Of a stretch of DNA of 64,000 bases, positions 37,624 to 50,160 are shown piece after piece. This DNA is from Stratiolaelaps scimitus (Eukaryota; Arthropoda; Arachnida; Mesostigmata; Laelapidae). The DNA is taken from contig JABWDB010000008.1 of the NCBI GenBank assembly GCA_019614645.1, positions 2,914,001-2,978,000 of the forward strand, read 5' to 3'. Both the position numbers and the translations under genes were made by a program. Under the pieces are notes generated by a model. It searched no databases and was not told where the DNA came from. It saw nothing but the letters and a program-made list of their open reading frames with translations. Each line of letters begins with the position of its first letter. The first letter of the stretch is position 1.

Positions 37624-40600
37624 TTAGAATAGAAGTCGGCGGAGCTCTTCAATGACAGCTCTTTCTTGCTTAGAAGAATCGGGAAGCTTTCGGATCTGCG
37701 CTTGGAGCCACGTTTCCCTAGGACAGGATGGTCCTACCTCGGAAGGCGACATTCCCACGAAGCAATAGGGGAGCTCGAGATCCTGCAATTTGTACAATTC
37801 GAGGTGAAAATCAACCATATCATTATCGGGAGTAGGCAGCAAGGTTATCTCATATCTGGTGTAATAATAAATGAACTGTCATGCTAACTGACAAAAATAG
37901 CGCTATTTTTGACAGTAAATGTATCGTCTACACAGATCGAACACCTAGAGCACATAATCAAAAAAATTCTTAATTCTGGATACTATTTTTGCCTTCTATA
38001 ATGAAAGATAATTGCATTTATAATTCTCCTGCAGAGAACTTACCTGCACTCGTTTAAAATTGCATTGTCCCTCGTCGAGTCGATCAATGCTAAGTGTTGA
38101 CTTCGAACCGGTAAAACGATTCCTCAGGTTGTACAATCCACCTCTCATCGTTTGTAGCTGTGAACCCCAGCAGTCAACGCTGGAATTAAGCTGTACTCTG
38201 TCACCTGAAACGTGTACGACAATCGGCAGCATTCGCAAAATGCACACAGATGACGAAAGTCACGGTACATTTACATCGTGATAATCAAAAGCAATGGACC
38301 GCAGGTACGGCATGTTTAAAGGTACACCTTTGGCAAAGAGCTTGAAATGGACAGAAATTAACATATTTATATAGACTTACCCCATTTGCCCGTGGTGACG
38401 TTTAGTGTGTCGATGAATTGTTCTCGAGTATCACGTGTACTATAGCATAGGAAAATGGTGTCTCCGCGCTGGCTGCCGTTGACGCACATTGTGTCATTTT
38501 CGGCCATAGACGGACCCGTTCTCACCAGCTGTTCGTCTCCTGTTCAAGTGAATCAAAGGGCAATATGTGAAATGTTACTACTGTTATTTTATTGTATTAG
38601 GGTGTTGTCAACTAAAACGAACGAAGCTTGGCCTAATTACCACTAACTACTAATTTGTTCTTTGGCGGAAAAGGTCCAGATATGGTGTACTCCACAGGTG
38701 GGAACGACACGGATTGATGACAATACCCTCATTAGTGCTTGTTGTTTCGCCGACATAAACCATGAGAATTGTGGCATGCTTATTTCAGGATGGGAGTTTC
38801 GTCGGGCTCGACCGTACGTCACGTGAATGCCTCGTTCGGCCTCTGTTCTTGTAAAGGTCGGTTAGATGAGTGTTGCTCACCATAACAGCGTACGCATTTC
38901 GAGAAAATCGGAGAGAGAATCTCAATGAAACAATATAAATCATGCCGCTAATACGAAGCTTGCACGCGACAAAGCCTCGGAACGGTGTCACCCCAAAATT
39001 GATGGCCTATTTACCTAATCAGGTAGAGGCTGTTTATCACTAATCACTCCTCACAGCTATGCGATGCCTACGAGGATCACGCTACCTGTATCGACGTTGA
39101 TGCAGCTCGCAGATCCGTTATCGACTTCGATGAGGTATGAACCACATAGTCGGCTGCGACTCGAATTCATGTCGCCAGCCCGAACAAGGGACTCCACGCC
39201 TTCAAATCGATACAACGAAGTGATGTGCTCCTTTTCAACGGTCAGGTACAGATCACCGTCGATGCTGTGGATAAATGACAAATACGATAGACGTGCCAAT
39301 TAATGCTTCTGTGTGCTAATTAACATAATCTGTAGTGGAATATCAAGAATTATCTCCCCATGCCCGCCCCCCAAAATACATGTTTCTGAAGAGTGGTAGT
39401 ATATATAATACCATGGTCACCTAATCATCATAGACACTTACCTTTGGTGTAGCTTATGTAGTCCGCACTTCAACCGTTCGAGGTCAGCGCGTGGACATTG
39501 CAGTTTATTTAGCCGATATGAGGAGAATGTGCTGTCAGCCGAAGGATTAACGGTCAAGATGTTTTGACCACCGGCATTCAAGCACATTGTGTGACCTTTC
39601 ATTGCTAATCCATATACCTGAAAAATAAATTACTCGTTGATGTATAAATTAATCCCAGAACGTCATATAAGCGAATGTTACATTCGGCTCTCACGAAACT
39701 AGGCCCTCGCGAGTTTCTGAAATGATAATATTAACAACACGAATAAGAATAATAATAATAATAGTATAGTTGTAACCATTGAATGCAATTGAACATTATA
39801 GATTAATGTAGACCGAAATTTAAGATAACACATTGCTAGCCAGTACGCGCTGCCCATGACTGTCAATTCATGTTATCATTCGATTATTATTACTGTGATA
39901 CGCCTTTGAATACAGCGTACCTTTGGCCAGTTGGCCGCACTCTTGACCAGCACATCGTGACGCTCGCCTAGAGCACCACAAGTTAGAAGCAAGCTGCCCG
40001 GCGGTTGAAATTTCCGATGTTCTTGCCACACGAGATGGCAGTGGATTCGCTCATGCCTGCAGCAACATGAACATAGCAAGGTCAATATTAAATAGCCCGC
40101 AGTGAACAAGCGTCGCCCGCAACCTCGCGTTGCCCGGCAAAATCGCACCGTTTAATTATGCATCGTACGTCCCCCGTTTTGAAGATATTCTATGTGTCAC
40201 ACAGACAGAGAGAGATAGAGAGAGTGATCAATCAAAATCACCATTGCGACCATCGTCATCATCATCATCATAGTTGTTGGTTCGTTGGCTCGTCAGCCTG
40301 AAGCAAGCATCAATCAAATTGAGCGTCCTGACGTGTCCAATAACTATTTCACTGTCCCCCCTCCCATTAGCTTCTATAGCCTGCTTGTTCAGTTTTGGTT
40401 CAATGTGTTACACCGTTCATGTATCGTAATGCCGACCTGCGATGTCGAAAAACGCTCTGCTTGAGATCCCATTTCGCCGCGTTTTCAAGCGCCGGTAAGT
40501 CCTCCAAAGCTCCTTCTAACTCTTTTAGCCGTTTTATGGTTCGCAGCTGGAACGTAAAGGGCAAATAATAAGCTAGAACTAGTTAACAAGTCGATTATAA

Positions 40601-42813
40601 TAGTTAGCTATAGAGGATACATTTGAAAACAATAGTGGTATGAGAGTGGAGAAAAATGTTCAAGGGCTGTTTAGGCAACAATTTTTTATGGCAACCTCAC
40701 GCCTCCTTAGTCAGTGTTATCCATATAGAGAAATATGCTTTATTATTTTTATACTTAAGTAACTCGTGTAACTTGGACAAACGCTCTTGTTGAGCACCAG
40801 ATCTTTTTACATTTAGGCAGTACGTTCTCAGTCTGCTCTCCGGCATCCCATCTGATATGATGCGGCCTATATATGTTTCTATACACAGATAGTTTGCCGT
40901 GTGATTATTCAGCACGCCACCTACCGTTAAGAATGGAAAGCGTATGAGCTTCTTAAGAGAGGGCATGTGCTCGATCCTCGCGTTTCGATTTTTGTTGAAC
41001 CAAGCGTCAAGGAATTCAAATGCACAATCTTCAGACGGCACAGCAAGGTTGTCGTGCTTGAGCAGGTTATACACCACCTGGAGACGGACGATACAGATAA
41101 GGCTTAAACATATACTGTACAATCAATTGTCGACTGAAAATTATGGCCAGTTGAAACAAGGAAGCGAGTTGCTGCAAAAATGTTTCCGTGAGCTATGCCT
41201 GTTGAGCAGGGACCAATTTTTTCGAAGTAAGTGAAGATTATTAAATATGTATATTACTATATCTATATTCACATCTTGTACGGCTGGTGATTATCGACTA
41301 GTGAGACAGCTCAGAGGGAGAGAGAGAGAGAGAGAAATGCTACCTAAATACATATAATAGTTAATAATATAGTTAAACCTCTACAAAGATTTATTGAACC
41401 AGAACAATAGAACAACATTATGAATGTTTTATAATAAAATGAGAAATTTTCAATCGAAACCAAACTCACCGTAGGTTCAACATATTCCAGGAATAAATCG
41501 ATTGTTGTAAGTGACGTGATATTTTCCAGAAGATACTCGAACGCAAACTTGGACACCTCAGGATGATCTGAGGCGCTTCCTAGGCGATACATCTCAAAGA
41601 CGAGCTTCTCGCTCATGTTCAAGCCCAGTCCCGCAGGGCGGCGAAGTTTCGATGTCTTGAGCAGTAATTCGCTGGCCGCGTTGAAAACGTCCTGCAATAT
41701 CGACCAATAGTAAAAAAAAATTATATATATATCCGGACAAAGAAGACACAGGAGAGCATCCGATGGCGAGGAAGCCCGGCAGAACGCGACGAGTTGCATC
41801 GTTCCATACGAATTTTTTTAAGACGTCGAGAAGTTCAACTTTCTTTGTAGTGCTGCCCATATAAGCAAACATGATCGACAACAATCATATTCTTTGAAGT
41901 GACTAATCGTTCCGCGTAGTTCTACTTCGCGAATGATCCCTTTTTTATCATCGGGACCGATCGGAACTTACCGAGATATCGTTCTCGAACTCGATTGCCC
42001 CCGTGTAGATGAAGCCAATTAGCTTCTGCATCGTGGCCACAGGGACATTCTTCAAATCAAGTGTACACAATTCCGTGTCCCTCGTTGGAGACAACAGGAG
42101 AGCCTTGACGCACAATCACAAAAATAAGAGCCACGATTAAATACGATTCATAAACCACGATGCAAGCATGTGTCAGATGAGTTCAGAAAAAACGAACTTA
42201 TTTTAGATATACTGCCATGTACGCAGAGGTACATTACACAATATCTCCTCACTCGGTGCTCCGCATCTTCACACTGCGCATGATGTAATGTATTTTATGC
42301 ATGTAGCAAGCAATTAAATTTTAAGGAAAACTTGAAAGTTCAAACATCTCTAGACCTAATTATATGGGATTAATTTTAGACTTAATTCGTCAACAGCAAA
42401 GGATGAACGAGGCCGTACAATAGTGGCTATTTACTCGAATCCCGCAGGAACATGCGCATCGGGGGCTGTTGATCTTGCAGATTTGTTAATCTGTTATTAT
42501 TGTTAAATATATTTTAGAGCAATCGGCAGCTACACACCTTGAATAGATCGGACTGTATAGCGAGCACCGAGCTGTGTATCGGTATATTGCCCCCATCACA
42601 CAACAGGATCAGATCACACAGGATTCCCTGACGTTGCATAGAGTTGAGCCTTGATCCCAGCGAACAGCGTCGTTTATGGGCTGTTCGTGTACTGGACTTA
42701 TTTGCACACATTGTGAGCGCTGATTGTCGAGCCCGCTCGCCCGGATGACCGTAGGGTAGTGGTTGACCGAGCAGTGCGGGGGAGACGTCCTTAAGCTCGA
42801 ATAACTTCGACAT
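37624..42813 (-). CDS. BTB-BACK protein with divergent propeller-like C-terminus, 11 coding exons
   Basis: Coding exons in order: 42813-42538, 42103-41972, 41691-41470, 41077-40811, 40547-40437, 40056-39921, 39617-39442, 39264-39086, 38539-38381, 38204-38044, 37875-37624. Exon 5 as read has one base too many; without it all phases fit and the product is 689 aa. The N-terminus (1-58) is basic; the BTB fold is about 59-136 (CDLILLCDGGNIPIHSSVLA); BACK is about 137-299. The last 390 residues align in style with kelch-like beta strands but lack the usual Gly-Gly pairs. BTB-BACK-kelch proteins are usually substrate adaptors of Cullin-3 ubiquitin ligases; that role is inferred. The exon 4 donor (AAT|GTAAAA) and exon 5 acceptor are the weakest choices. 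The start is the first ATG of the BTB exon. Confidence 0.85.
40437..40547 (-). CDS. BTB-BACK gene exon 5, frame-broken as read
   Basis: Excellent acceptor (CCCTTTACGTTCCAG) and donor CGCAG|GTCGGC. Read from the acceptor, the frame gives LRTIKRLKELEGALEELTGA and stops; the frame needed at the donor gives LPALENAAKWDLKQSVFRHR. Removing one base of the AA pair (TT on +, 40500-40501) makes one continuous peptide and a 110-nt exon that fits the phases of both neighbours. An alternative weak acceptor (GAGTTAG, exon from 40516) would avoid the stop without any correction. Confidence 0.6.
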
Positions 42814-45800
42814 CGTGCAGCTCGAAGTAGATCCCTTGAATACTCAACAGTGGTCGTTCACCTTACAGTACATATGAACAATAAATGTTCACCAAAGTGG
42901 CTGATGATTGTTTAGTTCACCAATATCAGCTAGAACGTTCGTGTTCAGCGGTACAGCTATTGACGACGGAGTCGAAAAATGTCGATACGCGCCCTTGTTG
43001 TGTATTAGGCCGCAATGTTTTGCTCGAATTTCCTCCAAACTCCAGTTAGAATAGAGAGATTTTTCGATCAATTATGCTGCGTCCTTGGCAGTCACCAAAC
43101 TTGTGTTCCAATGACGGCATCGACTGATCACGGCGCCCTTTAACTGTTGCGGCTCTCTGTATATGCCGGCGATGCTGTTTAATCTCTCCGTCGGACGCCC
43201 GAGAGGAGAGCCCGCCCCGCAGAGAAGAATCGTGCTCTTTCTCGGAGTGAGGGTGAGTGGAAAGTGGGTGTGGATTTGGAAAGTCTCGGAGTGGAGCACC
43301 AACGCTGATTGGAAAGTTTGGGCGGAATCGGACTTAACGAATAATTAGCCGGTCGGGTTTTCCGTTCGCGGGCATATCAAACCGATCGGAAATGTGTAGG
43401 AACTGAGCATGTAGGCAAAATTTCTGCTGTGCGTTCAAGATGTGGAATTGTTTTTTGTAGTATCGATTGACAAATATTGAAAGCAGTGGGCAATCCTTCA
43501 ATTATTAGGAAGGTATCCCTAGACAAGTCTCTCTCTCTTCGTATTACTCATTTGAACGAACTCGAAAGATTGACAACGTTCGATGCTGATTCGATACGTG
43601 TAAAAGGGTACATTTTCTGACCCAAGCCCAACTCCAATCTCGATGGGATCTCTGTTTTTTTACCCGTTTCACCACTACGTTCCTGAGGTATTCGTCGATG
43701 GATTGATACAAACATTTGCGACAAAGTATAAAACAAATGTAAATGTGTCTCCAAGTTAGAAACAACTACGCTAGAATAATTCCACCCCTCATTTTATTTA
43801 TATTAACTATGAAGCCAGCTAACTTCAAGGTGACCATTGGTATCCATATACTCTTTGTTGACCCGTCAACTATTCGAGACGATTCGATTTCAGATGGAAA
43901 ATCGTGATTGTGCCCCCACGGAACAACGTTGTCAATCGAAACCGCGCTCTGGAAAATTCCGCGAAACAAGGTACACCTACGCCGGGGTACACTGTTACCA
44001 ATAAATCTCTATGTTGCGTTGTTGAGCTGTCCGCCTTTCGACAAATTTATATCGAAATTTGTTCGGCTTCACCGGGCTATCTTTTCCACTGTTGGATGTC
44101 TGGCTGAGGCTTGGGTGACCGAGGACGTCACGATGAAGGAACTCTTCTATGATGACGCATTCGCGGAGATTGATATATGCCAATTTCTGAATGTTTGCAA
44201 CCAAAATTTATTCATCAAGTTGAGGCAAGGCTCAAACCTAACCCTCCATTCAGACGAATTACCATTAACCCGTTACTTTCAGATCTAAATCTATATCGAA
44301 AGCCATCACGTGACGAATCTGTGACTTAACGACATTGACATCTTACTTCCGTTTGTCCACTAAACACAGTCCATTTCCAGAATGTATCTGACTCTTGACA
44401 GAAATTAGAAATAAATTTTCCATGGCCCCGTCGATGGGTTGTGTGGGTACAATAATTTCGGCTATGTGCTATTATGATTGTAATCGTATTGTGATCTGTA
44501 CAGACTTGCAATAATTGCATCTAGCCATAACTTGTCGGGTCAACAAACCCGATGACACGTTACACGTGTTCACACCAGTTAAACAGACCAGGGTGTAAAT
44601 ATTCGCCTTTGTTCTAAGGTAGGATAAGGTAGGATCTATAAGGTAGGATGTATTTCACAACAACAACAACAACGAATATATTCGTACCGTCTCTCAATAG
44701 ACATAGTCCAGATATCGAAATAGTTTATTATGCACAAAATGGTTCGTTGATTTTGATAGACTTACATTTGTCCCCCAGTTCAACAGCCCTTTTCTCTCTT
44801 TCCATCTCTCCTGTTATTATCAGTTGTCACGGAGCCGAGCACAATTGAACTAATGCTTAACGGTAATTCGTCTATCTGATCACTTTTGCTTCTTGGTAAA
44901 TGACTCAGGCGTAGTCGCGCATTTTCAACTCTAGAGAAGAAAAAAACACTGCTTTGCAAGATCACCATTTATGCGGTATCACAAACATAATGAAATATAC
45001 CAACCATATGGCGAGCTAAACGAGATTTCTATATCTAGTACGAAATACACAAGCTCAGATAGGTTCCCGAGTGAAGCACACCTAAAGGTCATATCTTAAA
45101 GGTTCCCCTGTACCATGCTCACACCCAAGGGTATATATGGGTGTTATGGTATCCGTCAGCGTAGGTTATCTATTTAGGCTGACTGTCGCAAGCGACGTCC
45201 CCGCATCTTGATCTTTTGCCAAACGAATACGACCTCCAGCAAAAAATAGTACACAGCCTCTACTGGACAATAAATACAAATATCTTTTTAATGATTGCCA
45301 TCTGTGTTGGGTGTCACTCTCAGCCCGAAACTATCTTAAACACAAGGAGTATTGGTTCTTACATCTTATTTTCACCGAATCAGTTATTGAGTATTGAGTT
45401 CACAATTTGCCCGTTTACAGTTAACTTCGACCAATCCACAAACTAGCCGACCTCACAAACTTGAACTAGTCTTGAGCCTGGACCGTTTCCCACTGCTCTG
45501 GTCTACACCCGCCGTCCTCACAGGGCACAATATCAATTAGCCGTTGTAAATCAAGCGTCGTTCAATGTGATCGTATGCAGCATCCATTCGGGGTTACGTC
45601 GTAATGTCAATGCCGTCACATGACGGTTTTGTCCTTTTTAGGACGAGTCACGTTGAAGCCCTTGAGTGCTAACGAGGCTTCTCACCAACGCCTGTATCAG
45701 CATGTTCCTCCAGTGTTTCATGTGTATATTCAAATTATTTCAAAGGCTTACAATCACGCATGCAAGCACCGTCCGCTTTTGTTGTCACCTTTCTTCGCCA

Positions 45801-45880
45801 AAAATAATTAAGTTGCAATAATAGCGTACCTTTGCACATATCGAATCCAAGCGACTATTTTTTACGTGGTACCGTAAATA

Positions 45881-45943
<63 letters not shown>

Positions 45944-46089
45944 ATGTATATACAAGCGTGCCGGCATATCTGCCGTTGCCGCGCCAGAGTGTGGGCCGCC
46001 AATCTCCCATACGCTACTTAGTTTACATAGATTCCCGCATTTGTGGATGACGTCGAGAAGACATGAGACGAGAACAAGGTGACCCTTGT
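42814..46089. other. Intergenic region between the BTB-BACK and PRC1 genes
   Basis: Positions 43080-43340 are GC-richer and probably include the BTB promoter. A ggataaggta short direct repeat occurs near 44618-44650. A combined (TC)n-(TA)n microsatellite lies at 45881-45940. The open frame at 43908-44288 (+) has no recognisable features and is regarded as chance. No gene is supported. Confidence 0.6.
45881..45940. repeat. Compound (TC)n-(TA)n microsatellite
   Basis: About 25 bases of TC followed directly by about 35 bases of TA, close to the 3' end of the PRC1 gene. Confidence 0.95.
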
Positions 46090-49000
46090 TTAAAAAAGAG
46101 CCTTTCGGCTCTTCATCCGACTCGATTCGCCTGCTTTCGCCGCTTTCACGATGCGCGTCGAGTGCATCTCGTCTGTGGACGACAATTGAGTCTGAAAAGC
46201 AACCGATAATAAGCATAACACGAACCAGTTAACATTTACGTTACCTCACAAGGGACCCAGCATCTGCAGTGAGCAGTGCTCAAGCCCAACACTGAATGGC
46301 AGGCGGTCGAGTTTTTTGAAAATACAATTCCATTCAATTTATTCCTAACCAAAATGATGAAAACATCTGTGGCGGACCTTTAACTACATTCGGTATAAAA
46401 GGATTATCACATATGTTAGAGGCTCGATTTTTCGACCTGTAATCAATGGACGAGCAAAGGAAATTGAAGATTAATATCGACTATATGAAACGTATCCCTT
46501 CATAGATAATCCGAGAGAAAATCAAAAATGAAATCTTAAGGTTGTCACTTAATGTCATAATATTTTATTCAGCGATGCCACCGTCAATGACAGCAATGCG
46601 GCAAAACTAAGCTTTACAATTCAATATTTAATCGAGCTTACCTCGAAGTCGCCGTACGAAATGGATCGTCGGAGGCCACGTTTGGCAGTCGACAATTTGC
46701 CGTTGGCATTGCCGCCCGGACTTTTCATAGCCATATGCCGGGTGTATACTTTCCCAACGGTCTGAGCCCTTGTCGAGAGCGGCGTCGGTCGTAGAGCGCT
46801 GATTTTCGGCTTAAACTCGGTGTAGGTGCCTGCTCGTTTCAGCGCGGCGCTTCGGCCCAGCTGGGAGGCGGGTCTCGCCGTCGCCGGAGTTGTCGATAAC
46901 GGCCTGTTCACCGTTTTCAGCGGCGTTGCGTACTGCCCAGCAGCGGAGGCGCAGCGCGTTCTCTTCTCGTCATTCTCGCGCACGTCATCGCGAATTCGTC
47001 GTCCGTCAATGACAACCTCACCATAGCTCGCCTCGTACGTGTCAAGAAATTTCATAATCTGCTTGGCAACGATTGGCAGGTTCTTGCTGACACGCTCGCG
47101 TTTTTTGGTCTCTTGAAGCAGGGCGCCACCGCGATTCTTGAAGCGATTAGGATCCCGTTGTGCCTCCTCGACCTCCCGTAGCAACTCCTTGAGTTGCTCG
47201 CGCTCGTCGAGTAGCTTAAACAGCGGCATCAGTTGGCTGTGCCGCGTCTTGAGGGTTCCAATAACTTTTTCATACTCCACAATGAGCTCCTCAGAGGGCT
47301 CCAACTGTGTCAAATTTTTGATGCTTTCAGGTTCCGGCCATTCGCCGCCAACACGCAATGCCGCATAACATGCCCTGGCTTCGCTTTTCAGCCGCTCGAC
47401 GTAGCTCGCCATATTGGCCCGCTTCAGCTCTTCATACTCACCGACGAGCTCCTCGAGTCTGAAGAGCGCATGGAGAACACATCAACGTTATTTGAGCGTT
47501 TCAATGAGCAACAACGGGACGACCCAGCGTTGTATATATTTCGACACCGACACGAGACAATCATCGGTGTAGAGGACACCAAAATAATCGACAGGATTGA
47601 AAATGAACAAACAACAAAAAAAAATGCAATATCAGGTTCTATGGACCACTTGAGCGGACTTTGAAGGTTGAACTAATTCAAGCCGAATGGCGAGAGGGGC
47701 TCATTTACCTTCCGACAGTTTGATATGTTTTCGTGTGCGTCAGGCCGTCCAGCAGCTCCTCACGCTCGATCTGCGTTACATCGAGGCGGTCGAACAGTTT
47801 ACCCAACTGGCTGAGCATTGCGGTGTGCCGGGCGTGCAGCTGGGCTTCCTCCAGAGACAACTAAAAAGAGGAACAGAAAGATAAATTAAACGAAGTCCAC
47901 CATTACTTTGTGTCGAATTTGTCAAATGTGTTAATGAGTATTAGAAAAATATTCTATTGGATCTTTGCTAGTGGGCTTAATAATCTGCAATAACTTAGTT
48001 TATACACGTTTCTGTTTATTAATTACTATTATTCGATCTGGCCAGAAGCATCTTACAGATATATTATCGACGATGGACTTGCTATTTCTCCTTCTCAGAA
48101 ATTACTACCTGCAACTTTGTCGAAACGACTTATGAAACCTATTCGCCTTAAAAAGAGAAAGAATAAAAACAAAATCAACGACACCAACCGCATCGCGAGC
48201 GTCCGCGGCTCGTTGAATATTCTCCTGGGTCAGGATCCAGTGATCTGGTGGCACACTAGAACACTCTTCTTCAATGGGCAGACGGGGCACCTTGCCCATC
48301 CGCTCCATCAGCATACACGATGCCTCCACCAACGGCCTAAGCTTGTCCATTCGAATTCGCCATTCCTCGCGTAGCATTTTTACGTGAGCTGCCAACTCAC
48401 GCAGATCGTCATCGTTCGGCAATGTTCGAACGGCCCCACGAGACGTCAACGCACGCGGCATTTCCCAAACGATCCCGTCGGTCATACCTGCTAGAAGGTC
48501 TTTTTCGTGGGCACGCAGCTCGAGATAATGTGTTTCCCGCTTGGCACGAACCGCCTCAACTTTCGCAGACGAATTTTCTACCCACTCGAGCTGCTGTTGC
48601 AGGTTGAGTCCGGGAGGCTGTTGTGGCATCTCGGCCTCAAGCTGATTGCACAATTCGGTCAGTTCGTTGAGAGCTGTCTGTACTCGAAGTTTTTGCTCCT
48701 CAACCGCCTGCAGCTCGTCGTTGATAACGGTCGTCCATCTGAAAGCGCCAGTATGCACCGCACCATGTCAAATGCTGATGGTAAAAACGAGCGGTGTACT
48801 TGGGCAAAAATAGAATAAGCCCTTGTCCAAAAACTGCCTTTTGGCCTGGTACTGTTCTCTGTTAAAAATCCAGCATGTCCACCCGACAAATACTGGTAGT
48901 AATGACAATAATAATAATTAATATTAATAATAATAATTATTATTATTTATGGTAATCGAGCAGTAGCAGTTACCTTTCGTTAATCCAGGTGAAAAGTTGC

Positions 49001-49970
49001 AGCATTCGCTTGTGTATCTTCTCATCAGGTATTCCACAATTTTCCCAGATGTCTTGAAGACGCAGTATGTTTTCGGCGCAGGTGTCCATGTACTCAACAT
49101 ATCTGAGGGCAGGAAGGAGGCGATTGAAAGCGATTGACATAAGACCATCAGCAATGGGCACAGTTGCATACTATGTAACGGTTTGGTTCCCTTGCAAGAA
49201 AATCAATACCTAATGGATTAGGTAGCAAAAGGCAGTTTATCCTTGCTACTAGTAAAATCGGATCACAGATAAACACATAACGTCATTCTTAGCAAATAGT
49301 AAAATTAAGCGGGTTGAGATTATAAATCGTGATCGAGAGGATTTTGTGTTTTGTTGAAGTATTGTTTATATTGATGTGTTAATGGTTACATATACTAGAA
49401 GCTTAGTAACAAAGCATCGAATAATTGATAAATCAACAAGACGCAAATATATCCATACCACAGGTATACATGTAAATGTAAGATTTTATCATATAGTAAC
49501 CGTTTAATTTTCTCTATTCAGTGCGAAAACCACAGACACCACGATTCCATACTAAAGCCCGCTAAAATCTTTGTGATCATGCGCAGTACTCGTTAATAAA
49601 CTAAAACGATCACTTCCACTTATGACAAGTGCTCAATATTTGTTCCGTTCGCTGTCTTTCGAGCGTGAAAATTGAATCAGTTCAAATGAACTTTTCGTCT
49701 GTTCAGTATAGCTGCCATTTTCGGTGGCACCGCCTCGAATATTGCCGAATACTGGAGATATACGACCGGCCGTTGACAACGGTCAGTCACACACAGATAC
49801 ACACAAACAAACACAGTAACAATGCGGCGACAAGGATAAGAATAGAATTCACTGTATACAGTACATTCGCGCTTTAGTGGAAACGCACGAAGTGCGTAAT
49901 CGCTTAAGGTCTATTGTACTCACGTGTCCTTATACTTCAGAGGGACGAGGTTGAGTTTAGACGGCGTCAT
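46090..49970 (-). CDS. PRC1: PRC1/Ase1/Feo-type microtubule-bundling cytokinesis protein, 598 aa, 6 exons
   Basis: Exons 49970-49924, 49102-48974, 48738-48189, 47860-47709, 47458-46642 and 46191-46090 join in phase (1797 nt). The N-terminus (YVEYMDTCAENILRLQDIWENCGI) and coiled-coil rod (about 60-290) match the PRC1 dimerisation and spectrin-like region. Residues about 395-420 hold the family signature DPNRFKNRGGALLQETKKRE, the microtubule-binding surface. The tail is basic with several Ser/Thr-Pro sites (ATPLK, RPTPLS), as in Cdk-regulated PRC1, and ends in an NLS-like SRMKSRKALF. Length is close to human PRC1 (about 620). It crosslinks antiparallel microtubules in the spindle midzone and recruits kinesin-4. 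The exon 3 donor (GCG|GTTGGT) is atypical but phase-correct. Without the last intron the frame would end six residues after GDFE, at 46621. Confidence 0.95.
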
Positions 49971-50113
49971 ATCGATCGATTTTAGGTAGCGACCTTGTTG
50001 TTGTACCTACGTTCAGCTGAGTGCTACAATCTCACACAAACTGAGGCTAGTGATAATCTTCGCACAATAGAATCTATCAGGCTCTTGAGTCTCCCGCGAG
50101 TGAGCCAACGGCT

Positions 50114-50160
50114 GGCGGTTTAAACGAAGGATCCGTCGCGCCCGTCAAAGATGGCGGTCA
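50114..50160. promoter_or_regulatory. Candidate PRC1 promoter elements (YY1-like and CHR-like)
   Basis: About 145-190 bp upstream of the PRC1 start codon lie ggcggtttaaa (50114-50124), which resembles a CDE/CHR cell-cycle element, and AAGATGGCGG (50148-50157), a YY1-type core. Vertebrate PRC1 is a CHR/DREAM-regulated gene. Both motifs are short and their role here is inference. Confidence 0.25.

Noticed and set aside
38641..38790. Possible extra BTB-BACK exon (peptide ATILMVYVGETTSTNEGIV)
   Set aside because: No acceptor in the needed phase, and the flanking exons (39086 and 38539) join perfectly without it.
40490..40506. Consensus donor GGTAAGT on the + strand
   Set aside because: It lies inside a minus-strand exon and no + strand gene is present there.
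43908..44288. 126-codon + strand frame in the BTB-PRC1 intergenic region
   Set aside because: No motif, and overlapping frames on the other strand look equally good.
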